Of a stretch of DNA of 63,626 bases, positions 43,657 to 52,061 are shown in pieces (position 1 is the stretch's first letter; every line of letters begins with the position of its first letter). Under the pieces are notes generated by a model. The model made no database searches. It was not told the DNA's origin and worked only from the letters and a program-made list of their open reading frames with translations. The position numbers were made by a program, and so were the translations under genes. This DNA is from Bacillota bacterium. GTDB taxonomy: Bacteria; Bacillota; Clostridia; Acetivibrionales; JAMNXU01. The DNA lies in the NCBI GenBank assembly GCA_023623175.1, contig JAMNXU010000023.1, positions 1 through 63,626 of the forward strand, in the 5' to 3' direction.

Positions 43657-45297
43657 TTATAATTGCACCCCGGACCGTTTTTGCTCCTCAACGAACCGGA
43701 CAGCTTTTTCAAAAGGCAGGGGCTCGCTTATCAAGTAACCCTGGATCAAATCGCATCCGTTGCGTTCAAGAAAATCCGCCTGCTCCCTTCTTTCTACCCC
43801 CTCGGCAAGAATAGTCAGGCCCATTTTGCGGCCGATCATGATAATGGCGGAAGTCAGGTTGGCATCGGAAAATTCCGAGTCATTTTCCGATTCTGAACCG
43901 TTTATACTGTCAATAAATGATTTATCGATCTTTAAAGTGTCAATGGGAAGCTGTTTTAAGTAGTTAAAAGAGGAATAGCCCTTGCCAAAATCGTCAAGCG
44001 CTATTTTTATACCCATTTTCTTAAGCCTGTACAGCTTGTCAATAATCACGGGAAAGGATTCGATCAGCACCGATTCGGTAATCTCCAGTTCCAGGCAATG
44101 GGGCGGCAGCGCAATAAGTTCAAGAATTCTTGAAACCGTATCGATGAAATCCTCCTGGACAAGCTCAATAATTGAAACATTGACTGAAACCGTCAGGTCA
44201 TCGTGTCCCATCGCCTGCAGGCGTTTCAGAAAGAGACATGCGTTGCGCAGCACCCATGCGCCGATGGGTATGATAATGTGGGTTTCTTCCGCAATACCAA
44301 TAAACTGGGCCGGAGGAACCAGTCCCAGCATGGGATTGCTCCAGCGCAGCAGGGCTTCAAATCCAACAATCTTTTTCGTTTTGATATCTATTTGGGGCTG
44401 GTAATAAAGTGTGAACTCATTCTTTTCCAGCGCGCTTCTCAGCTGTTTTTCTATTTCCACCCTGTCGCTGATGTCAGTGTGCATGGCGTGCCTGAAAAAA
44501 ACATACCTGTTCTTGCCCTGGGACTTGGCCTTATACACGGCTATATCCGCGCACTGCATCAGTTTTTCGGGATCGGAACCGTCGTCGGGATATGTAGAAA
44601 TGCCTATGCTCACCGTTGAATAAATGGCGCTGTTGCCTATTTCAAAGGGCCTTTCAAAGCACTGCAGCACCCTTTCAGCGCAGTCGGCCACATTGTCAGG
44701 ACTTTCAAAATTGTCGCAGAAAATTATAAATTCGTCCCCTGACAACCGGTAGACCAACTGATTGTCAAACGTGTCCGACAGCCTTTTTGCGATCTCCCTG
44801 ATAAGCAAATCGCCAAAGGCATGTCCCATTGTATCGTTTACGTATTTTATATTGTCGGCGTCAACAAAAATCAGCGCTTTTCTTTTCTCAGGGCGATCGC
44901 TGATATGGGCCCTGAAGTCCCTGATAAACGCACGCCTGTTCGGCAGCCCTGTCAGGTCATCCATGTAGGCTATGCTTTCAAGCCTGTCCTTATATGTCTG
45001 CAACTCCTTTAACTTTCGCCTGAGCTGTTGTTCGGCGATATCCGTTTTTCCCAGGTACTTATAGATCAGCAGAAAGATGGTGGCTCCCGTGAAAATTACA
45101 TAAATCCATCCCTTGATAACGCTCAGAAAAACGGTGGTTCTCCTGTTTAAAACAGTCAGCGCCAGAAGTTCGTCGGTCAAAAGAATCCACAGCGCGCCGC
45201 ACAGGATATAAATACCTGCGATTTTCACTGCTATGGAAAAGGATCGCCGCCTAATGGTTCTGCGCAAAACAACGGCTGTTTTTCTCCTCCACGACAT
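43657..45297 (-). CDS. Membrane GGDEF-EAL protein (cyclic-di-GMP turnover)
   Basis: A 546-residue protein with two N-terminal membrane segments (about residues 24-48 and 63-84). The GGDEF domain carries the site as RLSGDEFIIF (SGDEF in place of GGDEF). It is preceded by DLTGLPNRRAF and FVDADNIKYVND. An EAL domain follows with FEALLRW, VSVNVS, ELEITESVL and DDFGKGYSSFNYLKQLPIDT. All EAL catalytic blocks look intact, so phosphodiesterase activity is likely. SGDEF variants can still be active cyclases. GGGGGAAGTTCCG precedes the ATG. It heads a two-gene operon with bacteriohemerythrin. Confidence 0.9.
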   Translation of the reverse strand: MSWRRKTAVVLRRTIRRRSFSIAVKIAGIYILCGALWILLTDELLALTVLNRRTTVFLSVIKGWIYVIFTGATIFLLIYKYLGKTDIAEQQLRRKLKELQTYKDRLESIAYMDDLTGLPNRRAFIRDFRAHISDRPEKRKALIFVDADNIKYVNDTMGHAFGDLLIREIAKRLSDTFDNQLVYRLSGDEFIIFCDNFESPDNVADCAERVLQCFERPFEIGNSAIYSTVSIGISTYPDDGSDPEKLMQCADIAVYKAKSQGKNRYVFFRHAMHTDISDRVEIEKQLRSALEKNEFTLYYQPQIDIKTKKIVGFEALLRWSNPMLGLVPPAQFIGIAEETHIIIPIGAWVLRNACLFLKRLQAMGHDDLTVSVNVSIIELVQEDFIDTVSRILELIALPPHCLELEITESVLIESFPVIIDKLYRLKKMGIKIALDDFGKGYSSFNYLKQLPIDTLKIDKSFIDSINGSESENDSEFSDANLTSAIIMIGRKMGLTILAEGVERREQADFLERNGCDLIQGYLISEPLPFEKAVRFVEEQKRSGVQL

Positions 45298-45557
45298 CGG
45301 AACTTCCCCCGAAAAATACTTGTAATCTATTTACCACATTTTACCCAACATAGACAAAAAATTAGATTTATTTTCCGATTTTTTAATTTATCTTTTATTG
45401 TACAAAAAACTGTGCACCAATTGCGAAAAAAACCTTTAATTTCACAAAATTCGATAAAAATATCGTAAAAATTGCAAATTTTCATAATGCTTTTTTATTT
45501 ATAAAAAATTTATTTTAATAAACTACTGCAATAATTCTTGAAATATTATTAAAACTC
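45298..45557. other. AT-rich gap upstream of trpB
   Basis: About 260 nt of very AT-rich sequence between the divergent GGDEF-EAL and trpB genes. It should contain the minus-strand promoter, but none is clear. I see no T-box, trp leader peptide or anti-TRAP-like repeats. Confidence 0.55.
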
Positions 45558-45585
45558 TTTACAATATAGCTTTTTTCAGTATAAT
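45558..45585 (+). promoter_or_regulatory. Promoter of trpB
   Basis: TTTACA (45558-45563), 16 nt and a perfect TATAAT (45580-45585), about 91 nt before the start codon. Confidence 0.7.
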
Positions 45586-45676
45586 GTTTATCATAATATG
45601 CTTTTGCCTGATTTCATGATTTTTCATGAAGCAGCCGGTTTAAAAAATTAATGAGACGAGAGGAGATCAGTTTAGC

Positions 45677-46882
45677 ATGAGTTTAGTACAAAATTCTTCA
45701 AAAAGCAACCATTTCACAGGATTCTACGGAGAATACGGAGGACGTTTCGTACCCGAGAGTCTCGAACCCATTCTTGAAGAAGTAAAAGAAGCATTTCTGC
45801 AATTCAAGGACGATCCCGAATTCAAGAAAGAGCTCGACTATTATTTCAAGTACTATGTCGGAAGACCCAGCCCCCTCTACTTCGCGGAAAGGTTAACGAA
45901 GAAAATCGGAGGCGCGAAAATATACTTAAAGCGGGAAGATCTCAATCACCTGGGTGCCCACAAAATTAATAACACCATCGGACAGGCGCTTCTTGCAAAA
46001 CGCCTTGGAAAAAAGAGAGTAATCGCCGAAACCGGCGCAGGGCAGCACGGTGTTGCAACGGCAGCCGCCTGTGCGCTTTTTGACATGGAATGCATCATCT
46101 ACATGGGCGAAGAAGATACGAGGCGCCAGGCGCTCAACGTTTTCAGGATAGAAATGCTCGGAGCAAAGGTCGTGCCGGTCAAAACCGGAACAAGGACCCT
46201 GAAGGATGCCGTTGATGAGGCACTGAAAGACCTTATTGAAAATCATAAAACCACTTTCTACATGCTGGGATCCGCAGTGGGACCCGATCCATACCCGGAA
46301 ATGGTAAAGTACTTCCAGTCTGTTATCGGCAATGAAGTGAGATCACAGATAATGGAACTGGAAGGACGCCTGCCCGATTACCTCGTGGCATGCGTCGGCG
46401 GCGGCAGCAACGCCATCGGGTTGTTTGCACCGTTCTTTGATGACAAAGAGGTTAAAATGATCGGAGTGGAACCTGCCGGCAAGGGTCTTGACACCCCTGA
46501 CCATGCGGCAACAATAACGCTCGGCAAACCGGGCATCATCCACGGATTCAAGTGCTATCTGCTCCAGGATGAAAACGGCGAACCGCTGCCGGTGTACTCC
46601 ATTGCGCCCGGCCTCGATTATCCCGGTGTCGGTCCCGAGCACAGCTACTACAAGGACTGCGGCAGGGCCGAATATGTCACGGCGACGGACAAGGAAGCCA
46701 TTGATGCCTTCCTGACGCTTTCAAAGGTTGAAGCGATTATTCCCGCTCTGGAAAGTTCCCATGCGTTGGCCTACGGCATGAAGCTCGCCGGCCAGCTTGA
46801 CAGCGACAAGATTGTAGTAATCAACCTGTCGGGCAGGGGTGACAAGGACGTTGCCGAGATCAGGAGCATTCTCGGCAGATAA
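45677..46882 (+). CDS. trpB: Tryptophan synthase beta chain (TrpB1 type)
   Basis: A 401-residue PLP enzyme that condenses indole with serine. [19 protein letters not shown] starts the family region, and Lys96 in [20 protein letters not shown] binds PLP. The [10 protein letters not shown] loop and phosphate-binding [10 protein letters not shown] are intact. GAGGAG precedes the ATG at 11 nt. TrpB usually sits in an operon with trpA. Here it is alone, with its own promoter and terminator. It may use free indole, partner with an unlinked TrpA, or be one of two TrpB copies. Confidence 0.95.
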   Translation: MSLVQNSSKSNHFTGFYGEYGGRFVPESLEPILEEVKEAFLQFKDDPEFKKELDYYFKYYVGRPSPLYFAERLTKKIGGAKIYLKREDLNHLGAHKINNTIGQALLAKRLGKKRVIAETGAGQHGVATAAACALFDMECIIYMGEEDTRRQALNVFRIEMLGAKVVPVKTGTRTLKDAVDEALKDLIENHKTTFYMLGSAVGPDPYPEMVKYFQSVIGNEVRSQIMELEGRLPDYLVACVGGGSNAIGLFAPFFDDKEVKMIGVEPAGKGLDTPDHAATITLGKPGIIHGFKCYLLQDENGEPLPVYSIAPGLDYPGVGPEHSYYKDCGRAEYVTATDKEAIDAFLTLSKVEAIIPALESSHALAYGMKLAGQLDSDKIVVINLSGRGDKDVAEIRSILGR

Positions 46883-46927
46883 AGTCTTCAGATATGCAAA
46901 ACTCCCTCGCATGCATGTTTTAGTAAA

Positions 46928-46971
46928 TATAAATGCCATGGAACGCTTGTATCGTTGCCATGGCATTTACA
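46928..46971. terminator. Bidirectional terminator between trpB and SDR gene
   Basis: AAATGCCATGG (46931-46941) and CCATGGCATTT (46958-46968) form an 11-bp stem with a 16-nt loop between convergent genes. T-runs on both sides are short. Confidence 0.7.
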
Positions 46972-46974
46972 TTT

Positions 46975-47706
46975 CTATATCACAAATCCGCCATTGGGGC
47001 TAAGTACCTGGCCCGTATAGAACGATGCGCTATCCGACGCAAGAAACAGGATGGTCCTCGCGACATCCTGCGCCGTTCCGAACCTCATAAGCGGCGTTTC
47101 TTCCCTAAGGGCCATGCATACATCTTCTCCCAGGCCGGAATTCATTTCGGTTTCAATAATGCCCGGAGCAACGCAATTCACATTGATATTGGAGGGTCCG
47201 AGCTCCTTGGCCAGCGCCCTGGTCAGCCCTATTACACCGGCCTTTGCTGCAGAATAATGCACCTCGCAGGATGCCCCCGTCAATCCCCAGATCGATGATA
47301 CATTTATTATCCTGCCCCTTTTTTGCCTGAGCATATATGGCAGGACTGCCTGGCAGCAGTTAAAAACACCCTTCAGGTTTACATCCACGACCCTGTCCCA
47401 ATCCCGCTCGGAAATATCGCCAAACACCTTTATTTCCGACACTCCGGCGTTGTTCACGAGAACGTCGATTCTTCCGAACCGGGATGCGCAGAAATCAACC
47501 ATCGCGTCTACTTCGCCGCGGTTTGATACATCGGCCTTGAAAATTTCTATGCTCAGCCCTTCGGATCTCAGGATTGAAAGAAGTTCCTCCGCCTGGGCTT
47601 TAGAATTGTTATAATTTGCGAGTACATTGTAACCGCTTCTCGCAAACAAAATCGCCGTTTCCCTTCCGATTCCCCTCGATGCTCCCGTAATCAAAACTGT
47701 ATCCAT
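46975..47706 (-). CDS. Short-chain dehydrogenase/reductase (FabG-like)
   Basis: A 243-residue SDR. The cofactor motif is VLITGASRGIGRETA, NNAG is intact, and the catalytic triad is Ser in INVSSIWG and YSAAK. It closely resembles 3-oxoacyl-ACP reductases but is not in a fatty-acid operon, so sugar-alcohol or ketone substrates are possible. ATG at 47706 follows GGTGTTAAG. A frame beginning at 47781 lacks a site and overlaps a 17-bp tandem repeat. Confidence 0.88.
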   Translation of the reverse strand: MDTVLITGASRGIGRETAILFARSGYNVLANYNNSKAQAEELLSILRSEGLSIEIFKADVSNRGEVDAMVDFCASRFGRIDVLVNNAGVSEIKVFGDISERDWDRVVDVNLKGVFNCCQAVLPYMLRQKRGRIINVSSIWGLTGASCEVHYSAAKAGVIGLTRALAKELGPSNINVNCVAPGIIETEMNSGLGEDVCMALREETPLMRFGTAQDVARTILFLASDSASFYTGQVLSPNGGFVI

Positions 47707-47768
47707 CTTAACACCTGCAACTGTTTTTTTGTAAGAAACCCAAACCTTCAACTTTAACTTGTTAACAT

Positions 47769-47819
47769 TCAAATACCGCAAGCTTTCAAATACAGTAAGC
47801 TTTCAAATACCGCAAGCTT
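47769..47819. repeat. Three tandem copies of a 17-bp unit
   Basis: TCAAATACCGCAAGCTT at 47769-47785 and 47803-47819 are identical, and the middle copy differs by two bases (TCAAATACAGTAAGCTT). It lies about 60 nt upstream of the SDR start on the minus strand. Confidence 0.9.
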
Positions 47820-47923
47820 TTAAACCTATTAAACATTTTACCCTCTCGCAATTGCCAAGTAAACCCTCGGGATTCCCGGTGCAAGGCGAAAATAAAAATA
47901 TCGATAATTTTTTCACAAAGATA

Positions 47924-47953
47924 TTGATTTTTTACATATTATTGTGTTAATAT
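47924..47953 (+). promoter_or_regulatory. Promoter of adhE, overlapped by a Rex-like site
   Basis: TTGATT (47924-47929) with 17-18 nt to TTAATA or TAATAT (47947-47953). The -10 lies inside the first Rex-like operator. Confidence 0.6.
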
Positions 47954-47981
47954 TTTATCAAAGAATGTTAAATAATTATCA
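47945..47981 (+). promoter_or_regulatory. Two Rex-like operators upstream of adhE
   Basis: TGTTAATATTTTATCA (47945-47960) and TGTTAAATAATTATCA (47966-47981) both match TGTTAA-N4-TTAACA with one mismatch each. They share the same half-site change (TTATCA). They are spaced 21 bp, two helical turns. Rex releases DNA when NADH rises, so this fits redox control of an NADH-consuming enzyme. Confidence 0.65.
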
Positions 47982-48034
47982 CACTCCCAAACAATAAATA
48001 CATCAATACCTGCGGTAAAAAAGGAGGTAAGGAT

Positions 48035-50761
48035 ATGGTTAACAAATTTGCCCACAAAATCGTTGACAGCAGCGAAACCCTGGATGAAGCAATTCTCAGA
48101 GTAAAAGAAGCCCAAAGAATATTTGCCGGTTATACCCAGGAACAGGTTGACAAAATTTTCTTTGAGGCCGCCATGGCGGCCAACAAGGAGCGCATCCGGC
48201 TTGCCAGGATGGCCGTGGAAGAGACCGGTATGGGCGTTGTTGAAGACAAAGTCATTAAAAACCACTATGCTGCAGAATACATTTATAATGCATATAAAAA
48301 CACAAGAACCTGCGGTGTCCTTGAAGAGGACAGGGCTTACGGAATAAAGAAAATAGCCGAACCGGTCGGGATAATTGCAGCCATTATTCCCACGACAAAT
48401 CCCACTTCGACCACCATATTCAAAACCCTTATCTCCCTTAAAACAAGAAACGGCATAATCGTCAGTCCTCACCCGAGGGCCAGGAAATGCACAATAGAAG
48501 CCGCGAGGATTGTTCTTGAAGCCGCTGTGAAAGCAGGAGCTCCCGACGGCATTATAGCATGGCTTGATAATCCGTCCCTCGAGCTGACAAATCATCTGAT
48601 GAAATCCTCAGACCTTATCCTTGCCACCGGCGGTCCGGGACTCGTAGCCGCTGCATACTCGTCAGGAAAACCGGCCATTGGCGTTGGCCCGGGAAATACG
48701 CCCGCAATCATAGATTCATCGGCTGACATCCAGCTTGCCGTCAGTTCAATCATACATTCCAAGACCTTTGACAATGGCATGATATGCGCCTCGGAACAGT
48801 CGGTGATAGTTCACGATTCCGTTTATGAAACGGTAAAATCAGAATTTAAAAAACGCGGCTGTTATTTCCTCAATAGCGAAGAAACCGACAAGGTGCGCAA
48901 GGTCATCGTGACCGACGGAAAACTCAATGCAAAAATAGTCGGACAGACCGCATGCGCGATTGCATCCATGGCAGGGATAAACGTGCCCGAAAATACAAAA
49001 ATACTGATAGGCGAAGTCGAAAGTACGGATGAATCCGAACCCTTCGCATGCGAAAAGCTCTCCCCTGTTCTCGCCATGTACAGGGCAAAGAGTTTTTCCG
49101 AGGCGCTGAGCAAGGCCGAAAAGCTCGTGGCCGGCGGCGGTTTCGGCCATACGGCGGCAATATATCTTGATGAGCATAAGGAGACCGAAAAACTCAATGA
49201 ATTTGCATCGAAAATGAAAACGTGCCGCATCCTCGTAAACACTCCCGCGGCCCAGGGCGGCATCGGCGACCTGTATAACTTCAAGCTTGCGCCTTCATTA
49301 ACACTGGGTTGCGGTTCCTGGGGCGGAAACTCCGTTTCGGACAATGTCGGGGTAAAACATCTTCTGAACATTAAAACCGTTGCGGAACGCAGGGAAAACA
49401 TGCTCTGGTTCAGGACACCCGAAAAGATTTATATTAAACGGGGTTGCCTGCCGGTGGCTCTCGAGGAATTAAAATACGTGCTAAACAGGAAAAAGGCATT
49501 CATAGTCACGGACTCGTTCCTGTACCATAACGGTTATACCGATCCGGTCACACGCAAGCTTGACGAACTCGGAATAAAACATACCACGTTTTACAATGTA
49601 ACACCCGATCCCACGCTGAAATGCGCAAAGGAAGGCGCTGCAGCGATAAAGGCTTTTGAGCCCGACTGCATCATCGCCGTGGGCGGAGGTTCGGCAATGG
49701 ATGCCGCAAAAATAATGTGGGTATTGTATGAACATCCCGAGGTCGATTTCATGGATCTCGCTATGCGGTTTATAGATATAAGAAAGCGCGTATACACCTT
49801 CCCCAGGATGGGCGAAAAGGCTTACTTTGTAGCCGTCCCGACAACCTCCGGTACCGGCAGCGAAGTTACGCCCTTTGCCGTCATCACCGACGAAAAAACC
49901 GGCGTCAAGTATCCGCTTGCGGATTACGAACTTATGCCTGATATGGCCATAGTCGATGCAGACATGATGATGCACCAGCCAAAAAGCCTTACAAGCGCGT
50001 CTGGCATTGACGCCCTGACCCATGCTCTCGAAGCCTATGTTTCAATGATGGCGACGGATTATACCGACGGTATTGCTCTAAAAGCCATCAAGCTCATATT
50101 TGAATATCTGCCGCGGGCATACAAAAACGGAGCCGCGGATCCCGAGGCAAGGGAAAAAATGGCCAATGCATCCACGCTGGCAGGCATGGCTTTTGCCAAC
50201 GCCTTCCTCGGAGTCTGCCACTCGATGGCCCATAAGCTGGGCGCCCGCCATAATCTCCCCCACGGTATCGCGAACGGCCTGCTGATCAGTGAAGTAATAC
50301 GCTACAATGCCACGGATTCGCCCTATAAAATGGGAACCTTCCCCCAGTATGCGTATCCCCGCGCCATCGCCAGGTATGCAGAAATTGCCGACTTCATCGG
50401 CATAAAGGGCAAGGACGACAATGAAAAAGTGGAAGGCCTAATAGCGGCAGTCGAGGAGCTTAAGGCCGCGGTGGGAATAAAGAAGTCAATCAGGGAATAC
50501 GGAATAAGCGAAAAAGACTTTTTGGAGAGCCTTGATGAAATGGTGGAACAGGCCTTTGATGACCAGTGCACGGGCGCTAATCCGAGGTACCCCCTGATGA
50601 GTGAAATAAGGGAAATGTACCTGAGAGCCTACTACGGAAAATCACTCCCGGACATTCTCGCCGATGGGCATAAAACCGCGCACGACAAACGATCCGGAAT
50701 TCATCTGAAGCTGGAACCTGCAAGCGAAACAACAAGTGAAAAATCACCGGCGGCAAGTTAA
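48035..50761 (+). CDS. adhE: Bifunctional acetaldehyde-CoA/alcohol dehydrogenase
   Basis: A 908-residue fusion that reduces acetyl-CoA to acetaldehyde and then ethanol with NADH. The aldehyde dehydrogenase half has the catalytic Cys251 in NGMICASEQ and a TNPTSTTIFK nucleotide region. The iron alcohol dehydrogenase half starts near residue 455 and has GGGSAMDAAK, PTTSGTGSEVTPF, the HALEAYVS block and HSMAHKLGARHNLPHGIANG with metal-binding His. Such proteins assemble into spirosomes. AAGGAGG precedes the ATG. Two Rex-like sites and a terminator frame the gene, so it is monocistronic and central to fermentative redox balance. Confidence 0.97.
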   Translation: MVNKFAHKIVDSSETLDEAILRVKEAQRIFAGYTQEQVDKIFFEAAMAANKERIRLARMAVEETGMGVVEDKVIKNHYAAEYIYNAYKNTRTCGVLEEDRAYGIKKIAEPVGIIAAIIPTTNPTSTTIFKTLISLKTRNGIIVSPHPRARKCTIEAARIVLEAAVKAGAPDGIIAWLDNPSLELTNHLMKSSDLILATGGPGLVAAAYSSGKPAIGVGPGNTPAIIDSSADIQLAVSSIIHSKTFDNGMICASEQSVIVHDSVYETVKSEFKKRGCYFLNSEETDKVRKVIVTDGKLNAKIVGQTACAIASMAGINVPENTKILIGEVESTDESEPFACEKLSPVLAMYRAKSFSEALSKAEKLVAGGGFGHTAAIYLDEHKETEKLNEFASKMKTCRILVNTPAAQGGIGDLYNFKLAPSLTLGCGSWGGNSVSDNVGVKHLLNIKTVAERRENMLWFRTPEKIYIKRGCLPVALEELKYVLNRKKAFIVTDSFLYHNGYTDPVTRKLDELGIKHTTFYNVTPDPTLKCAKEGAAAIKAFEPDCIIAVGGGSAMDAAKIMWVLYEHPEVDFMDLAMRFIDIRKRVYTFPRMGEKAYFVAVPTTSGTGSEVTPFAVITDEKTGVKYPLADYELMPDMAIVDADMMMHQPKSLTSASGIDALTHALEAYVSMMATDYTDGIALKAIKLIFEYLPRAYKNGAADPEAREKMANASTLAGMAFANAFLGVCHSMAHKLGARHNLPHGIANGLLISEVIRYNATDSPYKMGTFPQYAYPRAIARYAEIADFIGIKGKDDNEKVEGLIAAVEELKAAVGIKKSIREYGISEKDFLESLDEMVEQAFDDQCTGANPRYPLMSEIREMYLRAYYGKSLPDILADGHKTAHDKRSGIHLKLEPASETTSEKSPAAS

Positions 50762-50776
50762 CCTTGCCGCCTTTTC
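50749..50776 (+). terminator. Terminator of adhE
   Basis: GGCGGCAAG (50749-50757) pairs with CTTGCCGCC (50763-50771) around a 5-nt loop and is followed by TTTT. The stem includes codons up to the stop. Confidence 0.85.
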
Positions 50777-50825
50777 ATTTCATACACCAAGTCAACAGTT
50801 GCAACCGGATCTTTTCGCAATTAAC

Positions 50826-51971
50826 CTAAAACGCGTTAAGCCATACCAGGTTGTTATCGGAGCAGAAATTCGGCACACTGTATATGAAAACAACGGTGTC
50901 TATTTCGTTTTTGGCGCAATAGCCGTGAAAATCCGTTTTGAAATACCTCAGGTCGGCCATGTGCACCTCGCTGAAATTATTGGCAACAAAGGGCACAAGG
51001 CTGTGAGCGAAGGAATCCTTTAAAACCAGCAGCTTTTGATCGTTTTGCAGGCTTAGATTTTTTACAATTGCCAGCGCGTGATTTCCATCCAGAAATACAC
51101 TGTATTTGTCCTTCTTTTCAAGGTAGGATCTCTCATAAAGGCCGTCCATGGTTTTGCCCGCATCGACGATATTCACCTCAAACACGGTGTCCCTTGCCGG
51201 AGTGTAAATACGTATTTCATCGGGTTTCACCCACCGCGCTGCGGATTTTGAGTATAAAGTCCCGTAAAAATCCCGCGCTGCCGTTTCCACCCTGAATTCA
51301 TCCTTTCCCAGCGGGTTTAGCCCCATCGCCTTCATCAACTGCTCATATGCGATGTAAGCCCCTTCGGTCGTCCAGTGATGGTCGGTCCTGTAATAAATGT
51401 AGTTTTCCCTGTTCTTTGCCAACTCAGGATATATATCCACGGTCGTAGCAACACCGGATATTTCCCCATAAGCATAATCCATGATTTTTTTCTGGCTTTC
51501 ATGGGGAGCATGGGAAGGGAGCTTGTTTTTCAATATTTCGGAAGAAGAAGGTATGAGCATGAAATATATGTCCGTTTCAGATTTCTGCGCAAATTTTATG
51601 ACGCTCTCTATATTTTTTGTAAATTGCTCAGTATCAACGTTGTCAAATTTCTGGAGGAGATAGCCGTCTTTTCCGAAATAAACGCCGTTGTTTTCCCTTT
51701 TCCCCGAAATTCGCTCCGCTGCTGCCTTCAGGCTGACCCACCAGTCCCTGAGCGGAAACTGTTCATTTATGTAGTTTTCAAACTCAATGCCAAAATCGCC
51801 CTTCACAAGGCTTCGGAAGGAAAATTCAGGCCTTGTCGCGAGGTACCGGTTTTCAAACTCTGAAAACCTCCTGTCCCGTGTTATTATATTGGCTGTTGCG
51901 ACAACTGCAATATAAAAGCTGAATATGCAAATCAGGCTTTTTTCAAATATATTCGAAACTTTTCCCTTCAA
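50826..51971 (-). CDS. DHHW/AlgX-like protein, companion of MBOAT acyltransferase
   Basis: A 381-residue protein with one N-terminal membrane segment (about residues 14-30) and an extracytoplasmic SGNH-like domain. The block YYRTDHHWTTEGAYIAYEQL is the DHHW signature that resembles AlgJ/AlgX, and the LLVLKDSFAHSLVPFVANNF segment carries the Ser. Such proteins place acetyl groups on exopolysaccharide or wall polymers. The start is TTG with AAGGA 9 nt before it. It lies 90 nt downstream of the MBOAT gene with a palindromic repeat in between. Confidence 0.85.
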   Translation of the reverse strand: MKGKVSNIFEKSLICIFSFYIAVVATANIITRDRRFSEFENRYLATRPEFSFRSLVKGDFGIEFENYINEQFPLRDWWVSLKAAAERISGKRENNGVYFGKDGYLLQKFDNVDTEQFTKNIESVIKFAQKSETDIYFMLIPSSSEILKNKLPSHAPHESQKKIMDYAYGEISGVATTVDIYPELAKNRENYIYYRTDHHWTTEGAYIAYEQLMKAMGLNPLGKDEFRVETAARDFYGTLYSKSAARWVKPDEIRIYTPARDTVFEVNIVDAGKTMDGLYERSYLEKKDKYSVFLDGNHALAIVKNLSLQNDQKLLVLKDSFAHSLVPFVANNFSEVHMADLRYFKTDFHGYCAKNEIDTVVFIYSVPNFCSDNNLVWLNAF

Positions 51972-52006
51972 AATTTCACATCCTTATTGGGACATTTCTC
52001 CATATT

Positions 52007-52060
52007 GGGGACGGTTCTCAAAAACTTAAAACAGTTATTTAATTTTTGAGAACCGTCCCC
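52007..52060. repeat. GGGGACGGTTCT repeat, A-tail variant, 18-bp perfect hairpin
   Basis: GGGGACGGTTCTCAAAAA (52007-52024) and its exact inverse (52043-52060) enclose 18 nt. It lies between the MBOAT stop and the DHHW start on the minus strand. It could act as an intercistronic structure. Confidence 0.9.
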
Positions 52061-52061
52061 G

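Noticed and set aside
45298..45676. T-box or trp leader upstream of trpB
   Set aside because: No T-box consensus (TGGNACCGCG-like), no Trp-rich leader peptide and no terminator/antiterminator pair is visible.
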